Below, piece after piece: positions 42,785 to 51,360 of a stretch of 64,000 nt of DNA (position 1 is its first letter; every line of letters begins with the position of its first letter). The translations under genes and the position numbers were made by a program. The stretch spans positions 1 through 64,000 of the forward strand of contig JADJTX010000025.1 of the NCBI GenBank assembly GCA_016710985.1. Reading direction: 5' to 3'. The DNA comes from Ignavibacteria bacterium. GTDB taxonomy: Bacteria; Bacteroidota; Ignavibacteria; Tepidaquicellales; Tepidaquicellaceae. The notes under the pieces are model-generated. The model did no database searches and had not been told where the DNA came from. It worked only from the letters and a program-made list of their open reading frames with translations.

Positions 42785-43933
42785 TCATTTAATTAAGATC
42801 ATTCGTTTAGTGTCTGAGTATTTACCTGCAGTTAATTTATAAAAATAAATACCACTTGCCAGCTGATAACTGCCGGTTGAAAATTGATAGTTGTAATTAC
42901 CCTGATTTTGCCTTTCATTAATTAGAACTGCAATCTCATTACCGGTTACATCAAATAATTTCAAAGTGACGAAGATATTTTCTCTTAAAGAATAACGAAT
43001 AACAGTGACGGGATTAAACGGGTTTGGATAATTCTGATATAAATAAAAATCATTCACAGCAACTGAATTAGAGGATGCCGAAGTTGTATAGGGCTGTCCG
43101 GTATAGATCATTAAATAATTAGTGTCAGAAAGTTTTAATACAGACGGATCGCCTCCGTTTATATTTGTATTTGTAAAAGCTGACCAAACTCCTCCGTTCG
43201 TACTGGAAGAATACCAAACATTCATGCCGCTTCCGTAGAATCTCAGCTCGTTTGTATCTTTGATCATAAAATTTCCTATCCAGCTGTGAGTCATGTCTGA
43301 CGGTATGTCCGCAACACGCGTAAAATTTATTCCATCACCGGAAATATTATGGAATGCGCCTCCGTTAGTCATATTGGAAAATGGATTTATCAGATGCCAG
43401 AGGTTTCTGAATTTAATGACCGCAGGATCGATCACAGGTCTGTCAGGTAGACTGAATCTGAAGCCCGCTTCCATTGTGTAATTTATTCCGTCATCGGAAA
43501 TTGCAGAGTAAGTATTTATTGAAGTATCCAATATCATATTCAGTCCCGATGAAAAATAAATGCGGATCCTACCGCTGTCTGTAACGGCTAAAGTCGGATC
43601 GAAAGGTCTTGAGAAGTTAGAAGGCAATCCATTCACAACGATTGGCTGCGGCTGTGTCCAGCTGATCCCGTTATCACTTGAAAATTTTACAGCAACTCTG
43701 TCCCATGACAATGAACCTACCGGCTGCCTGAACCATTGAAACACACTGATTAAAACTCCCGACGGAAGTTTTATAACATTAGGAACCCCTGAAGAATCCT
43801 GAAAGGTCTGAATATTGGAAAAGTTAACTCCGTTATTGCTTTGACAAATTTTCAACGGTCTCTTCCACGGTTCGTTCTGAGAGAATAAAACTGAAGAGAT
43901 GAATATTAAGAAAATTGTGATATTAAGTTTCAT
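42785..43933 (-). CDS. Secreted sialidase/glycosidase-like propeller protein with T9SS type A tail
   Basis: This 382-residue protein has a signal peptide (LNITIFLIFISSVLFSQ). The domain at ~25-285 has FSSDNGISWTQP (an Asp-box-like S-x-D-x-G-x-x-W), repeated D-P-x-x-x-K-x-x-x-x-x-W-H and ISDDGINY elements, consistent with a five-bladed sialidase/GH43-68-type propeller. Exact activity is uncertain. The C-terminal ~85 residues are a T9SS type A tail (NYPNPFNPVTVIRYSL, ...SGIYFYKLTAG, ending LIK). It is likely a surface or secreted glycan-active or glycan-binding protein. It shares no visible operon with its neighbours. Confidence 0.78.
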   Translation of the reverse strand: MKLNITIFLIFISSVLFSQNEPWKRPLKICQSNNGVNFSNIQTFQDSSGVPNVIKLPSGVLISVFQWFRQPVGSLSWDRVAVKFSSDNGISWTQPQPIVVNGLPSNFSRPFDPTLAVTDSGRIRIYFSSGLNMILDTSINTYSAISDDGINYTMEAGFRFSLPDRPVIDPAVIKFRNLWHLINPFSNMTNGGAFHNISGDGINFTRVADIPSDMTHSWIGNFMIKDTNELRFYGSGMNVWYSSSTNGGVWSAFTNTNINGGDPSVLKLSDTNYLMIYTGQPYTTSASSNSVAVNDFYLYQNYPNPFNPVTVIRYSLRENIFVTLKLFDVTGNEIAVLINERQNQGNYNYQFSTGSYQLASGIYFYKLTAGKYSDTKRMILIK

Positions 43934-43942
43934 AAAATTAAA

Positions 43943-43976
43943 AAACTTCCGAAGTCAATAATAACTCCGGAAGTTT
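43943..43976. terminator. Possible terminator hairpin
   Basis: AAACTTCCG (43943-43951) pairs with CGGAAGTTT (43968-43976) around a 16-base loop. It lies between the start of the sialidase-like gene and the degenerate sorting tail downstream of the deiminase gene. Confidence 0.6.
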
Positions 43977-44003
43977 AATTATCATCATAAATTTAATAAA
44001 ACT

Positions 44004-44150
44004 TTACTTTAAAAGTATCATACGCTTTGTATCGGAATAACTGCCGGCACTAAGCTTATAGAAATAGATCCCGCTCGTTCCTAATGTAACGTAACTTGCT
44101 TTTCTTTACTAAAGTCTTACTTCATTTCCAAGTACATCAAATTTCAAGAT
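44004..44150 (-). pseudogene. Orphan degenerate T9SS type A sorting tail
   Basis: The minus strand reads DVLGNEVRL, two stop codons, then SGIYFYKLSAGSYSDTKRMILLK and TAA at 44004-44006. This closely parallels the tail of the deiminase gene immediately upstream (DVLGNEVRT...SGIYFYKLTAG). The NPFNP part is missing or compressed. It appears to be a second, decayed copy of the sorting tail, left by tandem duplication or tail exchange. Confidence 0.75.
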
Positions 44151-44185
44151 CCAATTTAATCCATTGTTCTAAAGTATACACTTCA

Positions 44186-45902
44186 TTATTTAACTAAAGC
44201 TTTCTTCATCGTAATATTCTCCGGCAGTCAGCTTATAGAAATAGATCCCGCTCGAAAGATTGCTTCCGTCGAATGTAATAGTATAACTCCCTGCAGACTT
44301 TTTCTCATTAACCAAAGTTCTTACTTCATTGCCAAGTACATCATATACTTTCAAAGAAACAAATCCATAATCTGAAATTCTAAATTCCAATTTCGTAACA
44401 GGATTAAACGGATTCGGATAATTTTGACTTAAGCTGAAATTTCCCGGTGCAGAATTATTTTGTATGACTGAAGTCGGATTATCTATAGCAAATTTTATGT
44501 ATCCGGACGGAGCTGTAAGCGGCTTAGTCGATGTTCTGCCGGAATTTGAAGTTGCTGAAATGTAATAGTATATCTTTGTTCCCAGCGTCTGCGGCGGAAT
44601 TGAAGCCTTGAACGTATCAAGGGTTTGTGTCATGCTGACTGAATTATATGCCTGCGTAGTATCGGTTCTCCAGTACACAGAAGCAGAGGCGATTCCTGTT
44701 TTAGATTTTATATAAGATTTTACTTCATACGGAGCAGTTGTATTCAGTGTATTCAGAAGTTTTGCATGTGAAAAAAATACCGGTTCGCTTACACCGATCT
44801 CTTTTGTAATACAGTGTATTGCTCCGAGTGCGGAGATCATTGAAGCACAGTTAATTCCGACTACTCTGTATCCCGGCAAATTTTCCCTGTAAATTCTTAA
44901 AGCAGTTGTGTCCTGTGCAAGTCCGTAGATGGGAACTATCACAGTTTTATTAACGAATACAGAATTTGTATAAGTATAATAATCTGAGGTGGGAGGATAT
45001 TGTCCTGAAGCGCTTGGAGGCATCGGGATCCTTATGACTTTGTAAGGACGCCCGTAACATGTCTGAAAATTATTCAGTACGTACTGAAGATTTGCTTCGA
45101 TCTGCGGACCGTCAGCTACACCGGCCGGATATTGTCCCACAAGTAACGTCTCTTCATCAAGTAATTTTATGTGCATGTCAATGTGATGTATTTCATCATA
45201 AGGAAGAGTTTCCATTTTAATATATCTGTTCAGCCCTAAGTAACTTTGAAAAATATCATTAATCTGGGATTCAGTTTTAGTAGGATTTTCATCCAACACT
45301 AATTCGGAAGAAAAACCTGTCCCGTTGCCGTCAACCATGAAATTGCCGCCGGTGTGTGTAAGATTATTCGGAGCGACTGTCGCCTGATAAATCGGGAGAC
45401 TCATATAATTTGCAAAGCCGACGGGCACCTGGTCATCCTGAGGTCTCGGCCGGTTGTAAATCCAGTCTATTATTTTAAGACTGTCTGAAATTCCCGAGTA
45501 AGCTGCCCATGGACCATAGTCCCTGCACCAAACTGAATTAAAAGGAGTAATGACAAATTTTAAATTTGTTAACGGGACACCACCGCTGGTAAGATATGTT
45601 CTCACTGTATTTGAATCCGAACAAACGATAAACACCAAACCCTCGTCCTGTGCATAATCTACGATCTGCCTGATAATGGAATTATATGAGGTCCATGCAA
45701 CTATGATTCCCTGAACCTGTTCCCACTCAGCCATTGTTCTGACCGGCGTCGGTGGCGGATTAGTATCATCACTTATTGTAAACGGAGGCTGATAATTTTT
45801 ATAAACTTCCTTTTCTTTATCTGTCATATAATGCGGCAGATCCTGTGAGAAAGAATTACTGCATATAAACAAAGTAAGTATTAATGTAACTATTATTTTC
45901 AT
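44186..45902 (-). CDS. Secreted peptidylarginine/agmatine deiminase family protein with T9SS type A tail
   Basis: This ~570-residue protein has a signal peptide (IIVTLILTLFICSNSFSQ). The guanidino-modifying domain spans ~45-370 with RTMAEWEQVQGIIVAW, WCRDYGPW, THTGGNFMVDG, HHIDMHIKLL and the C-terminal ALGAIHCITKE containing the nucleophilic Cys. This matches the family of agmatine deiminases and Porphyromonas PPAD, which also combines signal peptide, deiminase and T9SS export. An Ig-like segment and a type A tail (NYPNPFNPVTK...SGIYFYKLTAGEYYD) follow. The frame ends at 44190 as EESFS, but the adjacent frame reads KKALVK and stops at 44186, the usual ending, so a small indel near 44205-44209 is likely. 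Predicted to convert arginine residues or free guanidines to citrulline-type products outside the cell. Confidence 0.85.
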
Positions 45903-45971
45903 TTTACTTAGTAGAATTAATTGAATTAATAGAATTTTATAATTTTATTTTCAATACCCAATACCCAATAC

Positions 45972-46961
45972 TTATTTAAGATAAGGACTCTCTGTATTCA
46001 AATAATTTTTAACATAATCCGTCACAGCATCATCAATCTTCATTACTTTATTTATGTACCCTGTACTCCTTAATTTACTAATATCAGCTTTAGTATAATA
46101 CTGATATTTTTCTCTTAAAATTTCAGGCATGTCAAAATATTCAATGTTCTCCTTTAATCCGAGACTTTTAAATATCGGTTTCACCAGCTGATTGAAACTG
46201 TTAGCTTCACCTGTACCTATGTTATATATACCGTTTACAATTCTGTTGTCCCAGAAAAATAATGTCATGTCAACTGCATCTTTTACATAAAGAAAATCCC
46301 TGCTTTGTTCTCCGTCTATATATTCAGGATTTGAAGATTTAAAAAGTCTTGCCTTACCGGTTTCTTTTACCTGATGAAAACATTTATTAACTACACTCCG
46401 CATGTCACCTTTATGATATTCATTCGGACCGTAAACATTAAAATATTTTAAGCCGACAATCTTATCGAGAATTCTGCTTCTCTTAGCCCAGAGGTCGAAC
46501 ATGTGTTTTGTATAACCATAAGCATTCAAAGGTCTCAGAGACTGGAGTTTACTTTCATCATCTTCGTACCCCTGCGAACCGTCACCGTAAGTAGCTGCGG
46601 AAGACGCATATATAAATCTAACATTATTGTCTAATGCTTTCTCACACAAAAATTTGGAGTACTCATAATTATTTCTCAGAAGATAATCAAAGTTTCTTTC
46701 TGTTGTAGCGCTGCATGCGCCAAGATGGAATATGGTATCAACTTCGAAGTTCTTTAAAAAGTCAGACTGCAACATGTGCCCGAAATCTTCCTTATCAAAA
46801 ATGTCGGCATACTTAAGCTGAACAATGTTCTGCCATTTATTACTTTTCTTTTGCTTTCTGCCGAATTCATCTATAATTATTATGTCCTCCTTGCCGAGCT
46901 GGTTAAGCCGCCATATTAACGAACTTCCGATAAATCCGGTACCGCCTGTTACAATTATCAT
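45972..46961 (-). CDS. hldD: ADP-L-glycero-D-manno-heptose 6-epimerase
   Basis: This 329-residue extended SDR protein has the Rossmann start IIVTGGTGFIGSSL, catalytic YGYTK (Tyr/Lys), HLGACSATTE and KYFNVYGPNEYHKGDMRSV, all diagnostic of HldD/RfaD. It converts ADP-D,D-heptose to ADP-L,D-heptose for LPS inner core. Together with the hldA/hldC-type pair at 28-29.5 kb it supports heptose-containing LPS. Heptamer repeats occupy the upstream gap. Confidence 0.94.
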   Translation of the reverse strand: MIIVTGGTGFIGSSLIWRLNQLGKEDIIIIDEFGRKQKKSNKWQNIVQLKYADIFDKEDFGHMLQSDFLKNFEVDTIFHLGACSATTERNFDYLLRNNYEYSKFLCEKALDNNVRFIYASSAATYGDGSQGYEDDESKLQSLRPLNAYGYTKHMFDLWAKRSRILDKIVGLKYFNVYGPNEYHKGDMRSVVNKCFHQVKETGKARLFKSSNPEYIDGEQSRDFLYVKDAVDMTLFFWDNRIVNGIYNIGTGEANSFNQLVKPIFKSLGLKENIEYFDMPEILREKYQYYTKADISKLRSTGYINKVMKIDDAVTDYVKNYLNTESPYLK

Positions 46962-46971
46962 TTCTTTAAGT

Positions 46972-47097
46972 TAAAAGTTGAAAGTTAAAAGTTGAAAGTT
47001 AAAAGTGATCGTGAATCGTGAAATAGTGAATAGTCAATAGTCAATCGTGAATCGTCAAATTGTAATTTGTAATTTGTAATTTGTAATTTGTAATTGA
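46972..47097. repeat. Compound heptanucleotide tandem array
   Basis: Period-7 blocks in series: AGTTAAA/AGTTGAA, GAATCGT/GAATAGT, and TGTAATT (about five copies). It fills the gap between polA and hldD on the minus strand. Confidence 0.88.
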
Positions 47098-47098
47098 A

Positions 47099-49966
47099 CT
47101 AGTGTGCTTCAAACCAGTTATCTCCGACACCTACTTCAACTTCAACAGGAACCTTAAGCTTTATTGCATTCTTCATTTTATCAATCACTATTGTCTTTAC
47201 TTTATCGAGTTCATTTTTCTTTACTTCAAAAACAAGTTCATCGTGAACCTGCAGAAGCATTCTTGATTCAATTTTGTTTCTTACAAATTCATTATAAATA
47301 TCAACCATTGCGATCTTTATCATGTCTGCAGCGGTTCCCTGAATGGGCATGTTGATTGCCGCTCTTTCATCTTCCGCTCTTGCAGAGGCATTCTGATTAT
47401 TTATCTGGCTGAGATATCTTCTTCGTCCTTTTAATGTCTCTACGTATCCGTTTTCGTGAGCAAACTTTTTTGTCCTGTCCATATATTCCCTGACTTTAGG
47501 ATATTCTCTGAAATATCTTTCAATGATATCTTTCGCTTCGGTATTTTTTATCTCAAGACGGTTAGCCAGTCCGAATGCACCGATGCCGTATATGATCCCG
47601 AAGTTCACTTCTTTAGCCTTGCGTCTCATCCCGGGCGTGACATCATTCTTTGAATGCAGATTGAATATTCTCATTGATGTCTCGGTGTGAATGTCGTGAT
47701 TTCTTTTGAATGCGTTTATCATGTTTTCATCATCAGCATAATGAGCCATGATCCTTAACTCGATCTGTGAATAATCAGCCGACATTATCACGTGATTCTT
47801 ATCACAGGGAACAAATGCTTTCCTAAGACTTCTACCGACTTCAGTTCTTATGGGAATATTCTGCAGATTTGGATCGTTGCTTGATATCCTTCCTGTGGCA
47901 GCTGCTATCTGATTGAAGACAGTGTGAACCCGCTTTGTCTTAGGATTGACTGCTTTTTTTAATCCGTCTAAATATGTAGATTTAAGCTTGGTAAGAATTC
48001 TGTAATCAACTAACAGTGACGCTATCTCATGCTGATACTTCAGTTCTTCCAGAACTTTCACATCTGTTGAAAATCCAGTCTTTGTTTTTCTTGCAGGAGT
48101 GAGATTTAATTTTTTAAACAGAATGTCGGCAAGCTGTTGTGTTGAATTTATGTTGAACTTTTCACCGGCGGATTTGTAGATCTTTTCTTCAAATTCTTTA
48201 ATTAATCTTTCAGTCTCCTTATTAATAATGGATAATATTTTTTCATCAACTTTAAATCCGGAGAATTCCATTTCAGCAAGGACTTTGATCAAAGGGAATT
48301 CTATCTCATCACAAAGCTTCAGTAAATTTAATTTTCCAAGTTCATATCTGATCTTATGATAAAGCTGTAGTGTCACATCAGCGCCTTCCGCTGCATACTC
48401 ACCTGTTTTATTAACATCTAATTTATCAAGAGTAATCTGATCTTTTCCTTTACCAGTGAGTTCTTTAAGTGATATTGGTTTATACCGGAGATACTTTTCG
48501 GACAATGTTTCCATATCATGTGCGCCGTCAGGCTGGTAAATAAATGCGCCGATCATTGTATCAAAAAATAAATTTTGAATTTCCACTCCGTAGTTCCGCA
48601 TTACAATATAATCATGCTTCAGATTCTTTCCGGTAAATTTAATTTTATTGTTTTCAAGTACAGGTTTTATTTTTTCAATCGCGAAATTCAGTTCAACACC
48701 GGAATCATTTCCGTCGCCGACTTTTATTGATGAATCAAATAATGACTGCTCAGGTTTATTCTTTTCTCCGAATTCCCTGCCGAATATCGGGACATAGTAA
48801 GCTTCTTTTTCTGCAAATGAAAATGACATCCCGACTATATTGCAATTCATGCAGTCCGCAGAATCCGTTTCGGTATTAAAGCATACAAGGTTCTGTTTCT
48901 TTAGCTCTTTGATTAATTTAAAATATTCATCGTTGTTTTTAATAATAATATAACTATGCTTAACATCCTGTATTGTTTTGATTGGCTTTGCTGATTCCGG
49001 AATGTTAACTTTAACATTATCTATCTTTACACCTCTAATATGCAGCTCCTCCCTGCTTTCTTCCGAAGGTGTTATTACTTCACCTTTAGAAAATTTCTTT
49101 ACAAGTGATTTAAACTCCAGCTCCTCAAAAAGGGAAATAAGCTTTTTAACATCTGCATCCTTTTTGTTTAAGTTATGAAAATTAATTTTGAGAGGAATGT
49201 TAGTTCTGATAGTAGCTAACATATGTGTCATAAATGCATTGTCTCTGTTAGCAAGTATGTTTTCTTTAAGCTTTGGCTTCGTGATCTTATCAATGTTTAA
49301 ATACATATTCTCAATCGAACCGAATTCCTGTATAAGACTCATTGCAGTCTTCTCCCCGACACCTTTTATACCCGGAATATTATCCGATGTATCTCCCATT
49401 AATCCGAGAACTTCTACGACTTTCCCGGGTTCTACGCCGAATTTTTTCTTTACGCCTTCCCTGTTAATAATTTCCACTTCGGACATTTTGCTTCCGTATA
49501 AATTCCTTGCGGGCTTGTACATAAAAATATTATCAGATACGAGCTGCATGAAATCCTTATCAGGTGTCACCATATAGCTTAAAACTTTTTCTTTCTCAGC
49601 CTGCTTCACAAGAGTTCCAATGATGTCGTCAGCTTCATATCCGTCAAGCTCTATCATTGGAATGCTGAAAGCCGATATCATTTCTTTGACTTTCGTTATC
49701 TGCCACGGCATATCGGTCGGTATCTCCTGCCGTTGTGCTTTATATAAAGGAAATTCCTTATGTCTGAATGTCGGAGCTTGCGTATCAAAACATACTGCAA
49801 TATGTTCGGGTTTTTCCTCTTCGAGAATTTTGATCAGTGAATTTGTAAATCCAAATACAGCGGAAGTGTTTTTACCTTTGGAGTTTATAAGAGGAGTTGA
49901 GATCATTGCAAAGTACGCCCTGTAAATCATGGCCATTGCGTCAATTAAGTATAGTTTTTCGGGCAA
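47099..49966 (-). CDS. polA: DNA polymerase I
   Basis: This 955-residue three-domain polymerase has an N-terminal 5'-3' exonuclease (YLIDAMAMIYRAYFAM, DGYEADDIIGTL, GDTSDNIPGIKGVGEKTA), a 3'-5' exonuclease (~340-560) and a C-terminal polymerase (SADYSQIELRIMAHYADD motif A, RRKAKEVNFGIIYGIGAFGL motif B, LLQVHDELVFE motif C). In the proofreading domain the ExoI motif reads NTE instead of DTE, so the first metal-binding Asp is replaced by Asn (one-base change), while ExoII (NLKHD) and ExoIII (YAAEGAD) are kept. Proofreading may be weakened. It functions in repair and Okazaki fragment processing. Confidence 0.96.
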   Translation of the reverse strand: MPEKLYLIDAMAMIYRAYFAMISTPLINSKGKNTSAVFGFTNSLIKILEEEKPEHIAVCFDTQAPTFRHKEFPLYKAQRQEIPTDMPWQITKVKEMISAFSIPMIELDGYEADDIIGTLVKQAEKEKVLSYMVTPDKDFMQLVSDNIFMYKPARNLYGSKMSEVEIINREGVKKKFGVEPGKVVEVLGLMGDTSDNIPGIKGVGEKTAMSLIQEFGSIENMYLNIDKITKPKLKENILANRDNAFMTHMLATIRTNIPLKINFHNLNKKDADVKKLISLFEELEFKSLVKKFSKGEVITPSEESREELHIRGVKIDNVKVNIPESAKPIKTIQDVKHSYIIIKNNDEYFKLIKELKKQNLVCFNTETDSADCMNCNIVGMSFSFAEKEAYYVPIFGREFGEKNKPEQSLFDSSIKVGDGNDSGVELNFAIEKIKPVLENNKIKFTGKNLKHDYIVMRNYGVEIQNLFFDTMIGAFIYQPDGAHDMETLSEKYLRYKPISLKELTGKGKDQITLDKLDVNKTGEYAAEGADVTLQLYHKIRYELGKLNLLKLCDEIEFPLIKVLAEMEFSGFKVDEKILSIINKETERLIKEFEEKIYKSAGEKFNINSTQQLADILFKKLNLTPARKTKTGFSTDVKVLEELKYQHEIASLLVDYRILTKLKSTYLDGLKKAVNPKTKRVHTVFNQIAAATGRISSNDPNLQNIPIRTEVGRSLRKAFVPCDKNHVIMSADYSQIELRIMAHYADDENMINAFKRNHDIHTETSMRIFNLHSKNDVTPGMRRKAKEVNFGIIYGIGAFGLANRLEIKNTEAKDIIERYFREYPKVREYMDRTKKFAHENGYVETLKGRRRYLSQINNQNASARAEDERAAINMPIQGTAADMIKIAMVDIYNEFVRNKIESRMLLQVHDELVFEVKKNELDKVKTIVIDKMKNAIKLKVPVEVEVGVGDNWFEAH

Positions 49967-49975
49967 GGTGATAAC

Positions 49976-50228
49976 TGATAGTTAATAGTTAATAGTTGAT
50001 AGTTGATAGTTAATAGTTGATAGTTAATAGTTGATAGTTAATAGTTGATAGTAATGTAAATCGTGAATCGTGAATCGTAAATCGTGAATCGTGAAAATCG
50101 CGATACCGTAAATTTAAAGCAATACCCAATACCCAATACCCAATACTCAATACCCAATACTCAATACCCAATACCCAATACTCAATACTCAATACTCAAT
50201 ACCAATACCCAATACTCAATACCCAAAA
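49976..50228. repeat. Compound heptanucleotide tandem array
   Basis: Three successive period-7 blocks: TAGTTGA/TAGTTAA (49976-50055), GAATCGT-type (50056-50100) and AATACCC/AATACTC (50125-50228, some ten copies with one 6-bp slip). It spans the divergent region upstream of polA and downstream of the UspA gene. Confidence 0.9.
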
Positions 50229-50236
50229 CCCAAAAT

Positions 50237-51085
50237 CTAAAAGTGCAATGCAAGCAGCGGGACTTTCGTATGATAAGCCATTTTCTTTGTCAGGCTTTTA
50301 TTGAAAATTTTATCAAACAATGTTCTCTTTCGTATTGCCATTGCAAGAATATCTACATCATTAGAGTTGACGTAGTCATTGATGCCTTCTAGTACATTTT
50401 CTTCTTTTACAAGTTCGAGCCTGATCCTGTCATAATCTACGGAACCTTTGATTCTTTCAAATTCTTTTTTGTTGACCTCGACTGTATTGTTTTCAGCATC
50501 TATTATATGAAGAAGTGTAATTTCCGAATTATAAATTTCAGCAAATTCAAGCAGACGCTGAAAAGATGGAAGTCCTGATTTTATGTCATCATAAGCATAA
50601 ACAATATTGTTGATACCGTTGTATATTGCATTATGCGGAATTGCAAGGACGGGTATATGTGCTTTTTCAATAATGCTTGATGTATTGCTGCCGAGAATTA
50701 ATTCAGTTATCCCGCTTGCTCCGTGAGTTCCCATAATCACTAAATCAATTTTAAAATCATTTATCAAAGATAAAACTTCATCAACAACCAGACCCTGTGT
50801 TACGATTGCATCCACGGTGAAAAGACTGTTTCCGTCTTCATCTTTATTGGAATCAATAATTCTCCTGCTTAATTCTTCAAGACTTTCTTTAGCGGATTTT
50901 TCTTCCTCCTGATAGGCTGAAAGATATATCTCCGCTGGCATATTCGGATCAATGAGCTGAACGCTGTAAGCATGAAACAATACAAGATGTCCTTTTACTT
51001 TTCTTGCTATTTCAATTGCAAAGTTCAGAGCATTTTCAGCATTTTGGGAAAAGTCAGTTGGGAAGAGGATATTCTTCATATACAA
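50237..51085 (-). CDS. Tandem universal stress protein (UspA family)
   Basis: This 282-residue protein has two Usp domains. The first (1-~145) starts NILFPTDFSQNAENAL and ends with the ATP-binding loop GTHGASGITELILGSNTS followed by a HIPVLAIP segment (G-2x-G-9x-G-S/T pattern). The second (~155-282) is more divergent, lacks the glycine-rich loop and ends HTKVPLLALHF. Cytosolic stress-response role by family. Heptamer arrays follow and 9-bp repeats precede it. Confidence 0.9.
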   Translation of the reverse strand: MYMKNILFPTDFSQNAENALNFAIEIARKVKGHLVLFHAYSVQLIDPNMPAEIYLSAYQEEEKSAKESLEELSRRIIDSNKDEDGNSLFTVDAIVTQGLVVDEVLSLINDFKIDLVIMGTHGASGITELILGSNTSSIIEKAHIPVLAIPHNAIYNGINNIVYAYDDIKSGLPSFQRLLEFAEIYNSEITLLHIIDAENNTVEVNKKEFERIKGSVDYDRIRLELVKEENVLEGINDYVNSNDVDILAMAIRKRTLFDKIFNKSLTKKMAYHTKVPLLALHF

Positions 51086-51126
51086 TTAATTATTTTCCCA
51101 AAAGTCTTAAAAATAATGCTTTATTA

Positions 51127-51200
51127 CAATTCAGAAAGTTCGTTAAGTTCGTTAAGTTAGTTAAGTTCGTTAAGTCCGTTTAGTTTGTTTAGTTCGTTAA
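51127..51200. repeat. 9-bp tandem repeat (GTTCGTTAA type)
   Basis: About eight copies of a 9-bp unit with substitutions (GTTAGTTAA, GTCCGTTTA, GTTTGTTTA). The unit is the reverse complement of the repeat at 18955. Confidence 0.85.
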
Positions 51201-51360
51201 GTATGTCAGGATTTTCATTACTAATAAAATCGCGATTTTTCGTTTTAAATCCGTGTGATCGTTGTTCCTTTTTGCAGGATGTTTAGTTTCTAATTATACA
51301 ACTGATATTAAAAAATACTTTAGTTAACTTTGCAACAAATAATTTAAAAATTACTGACCG

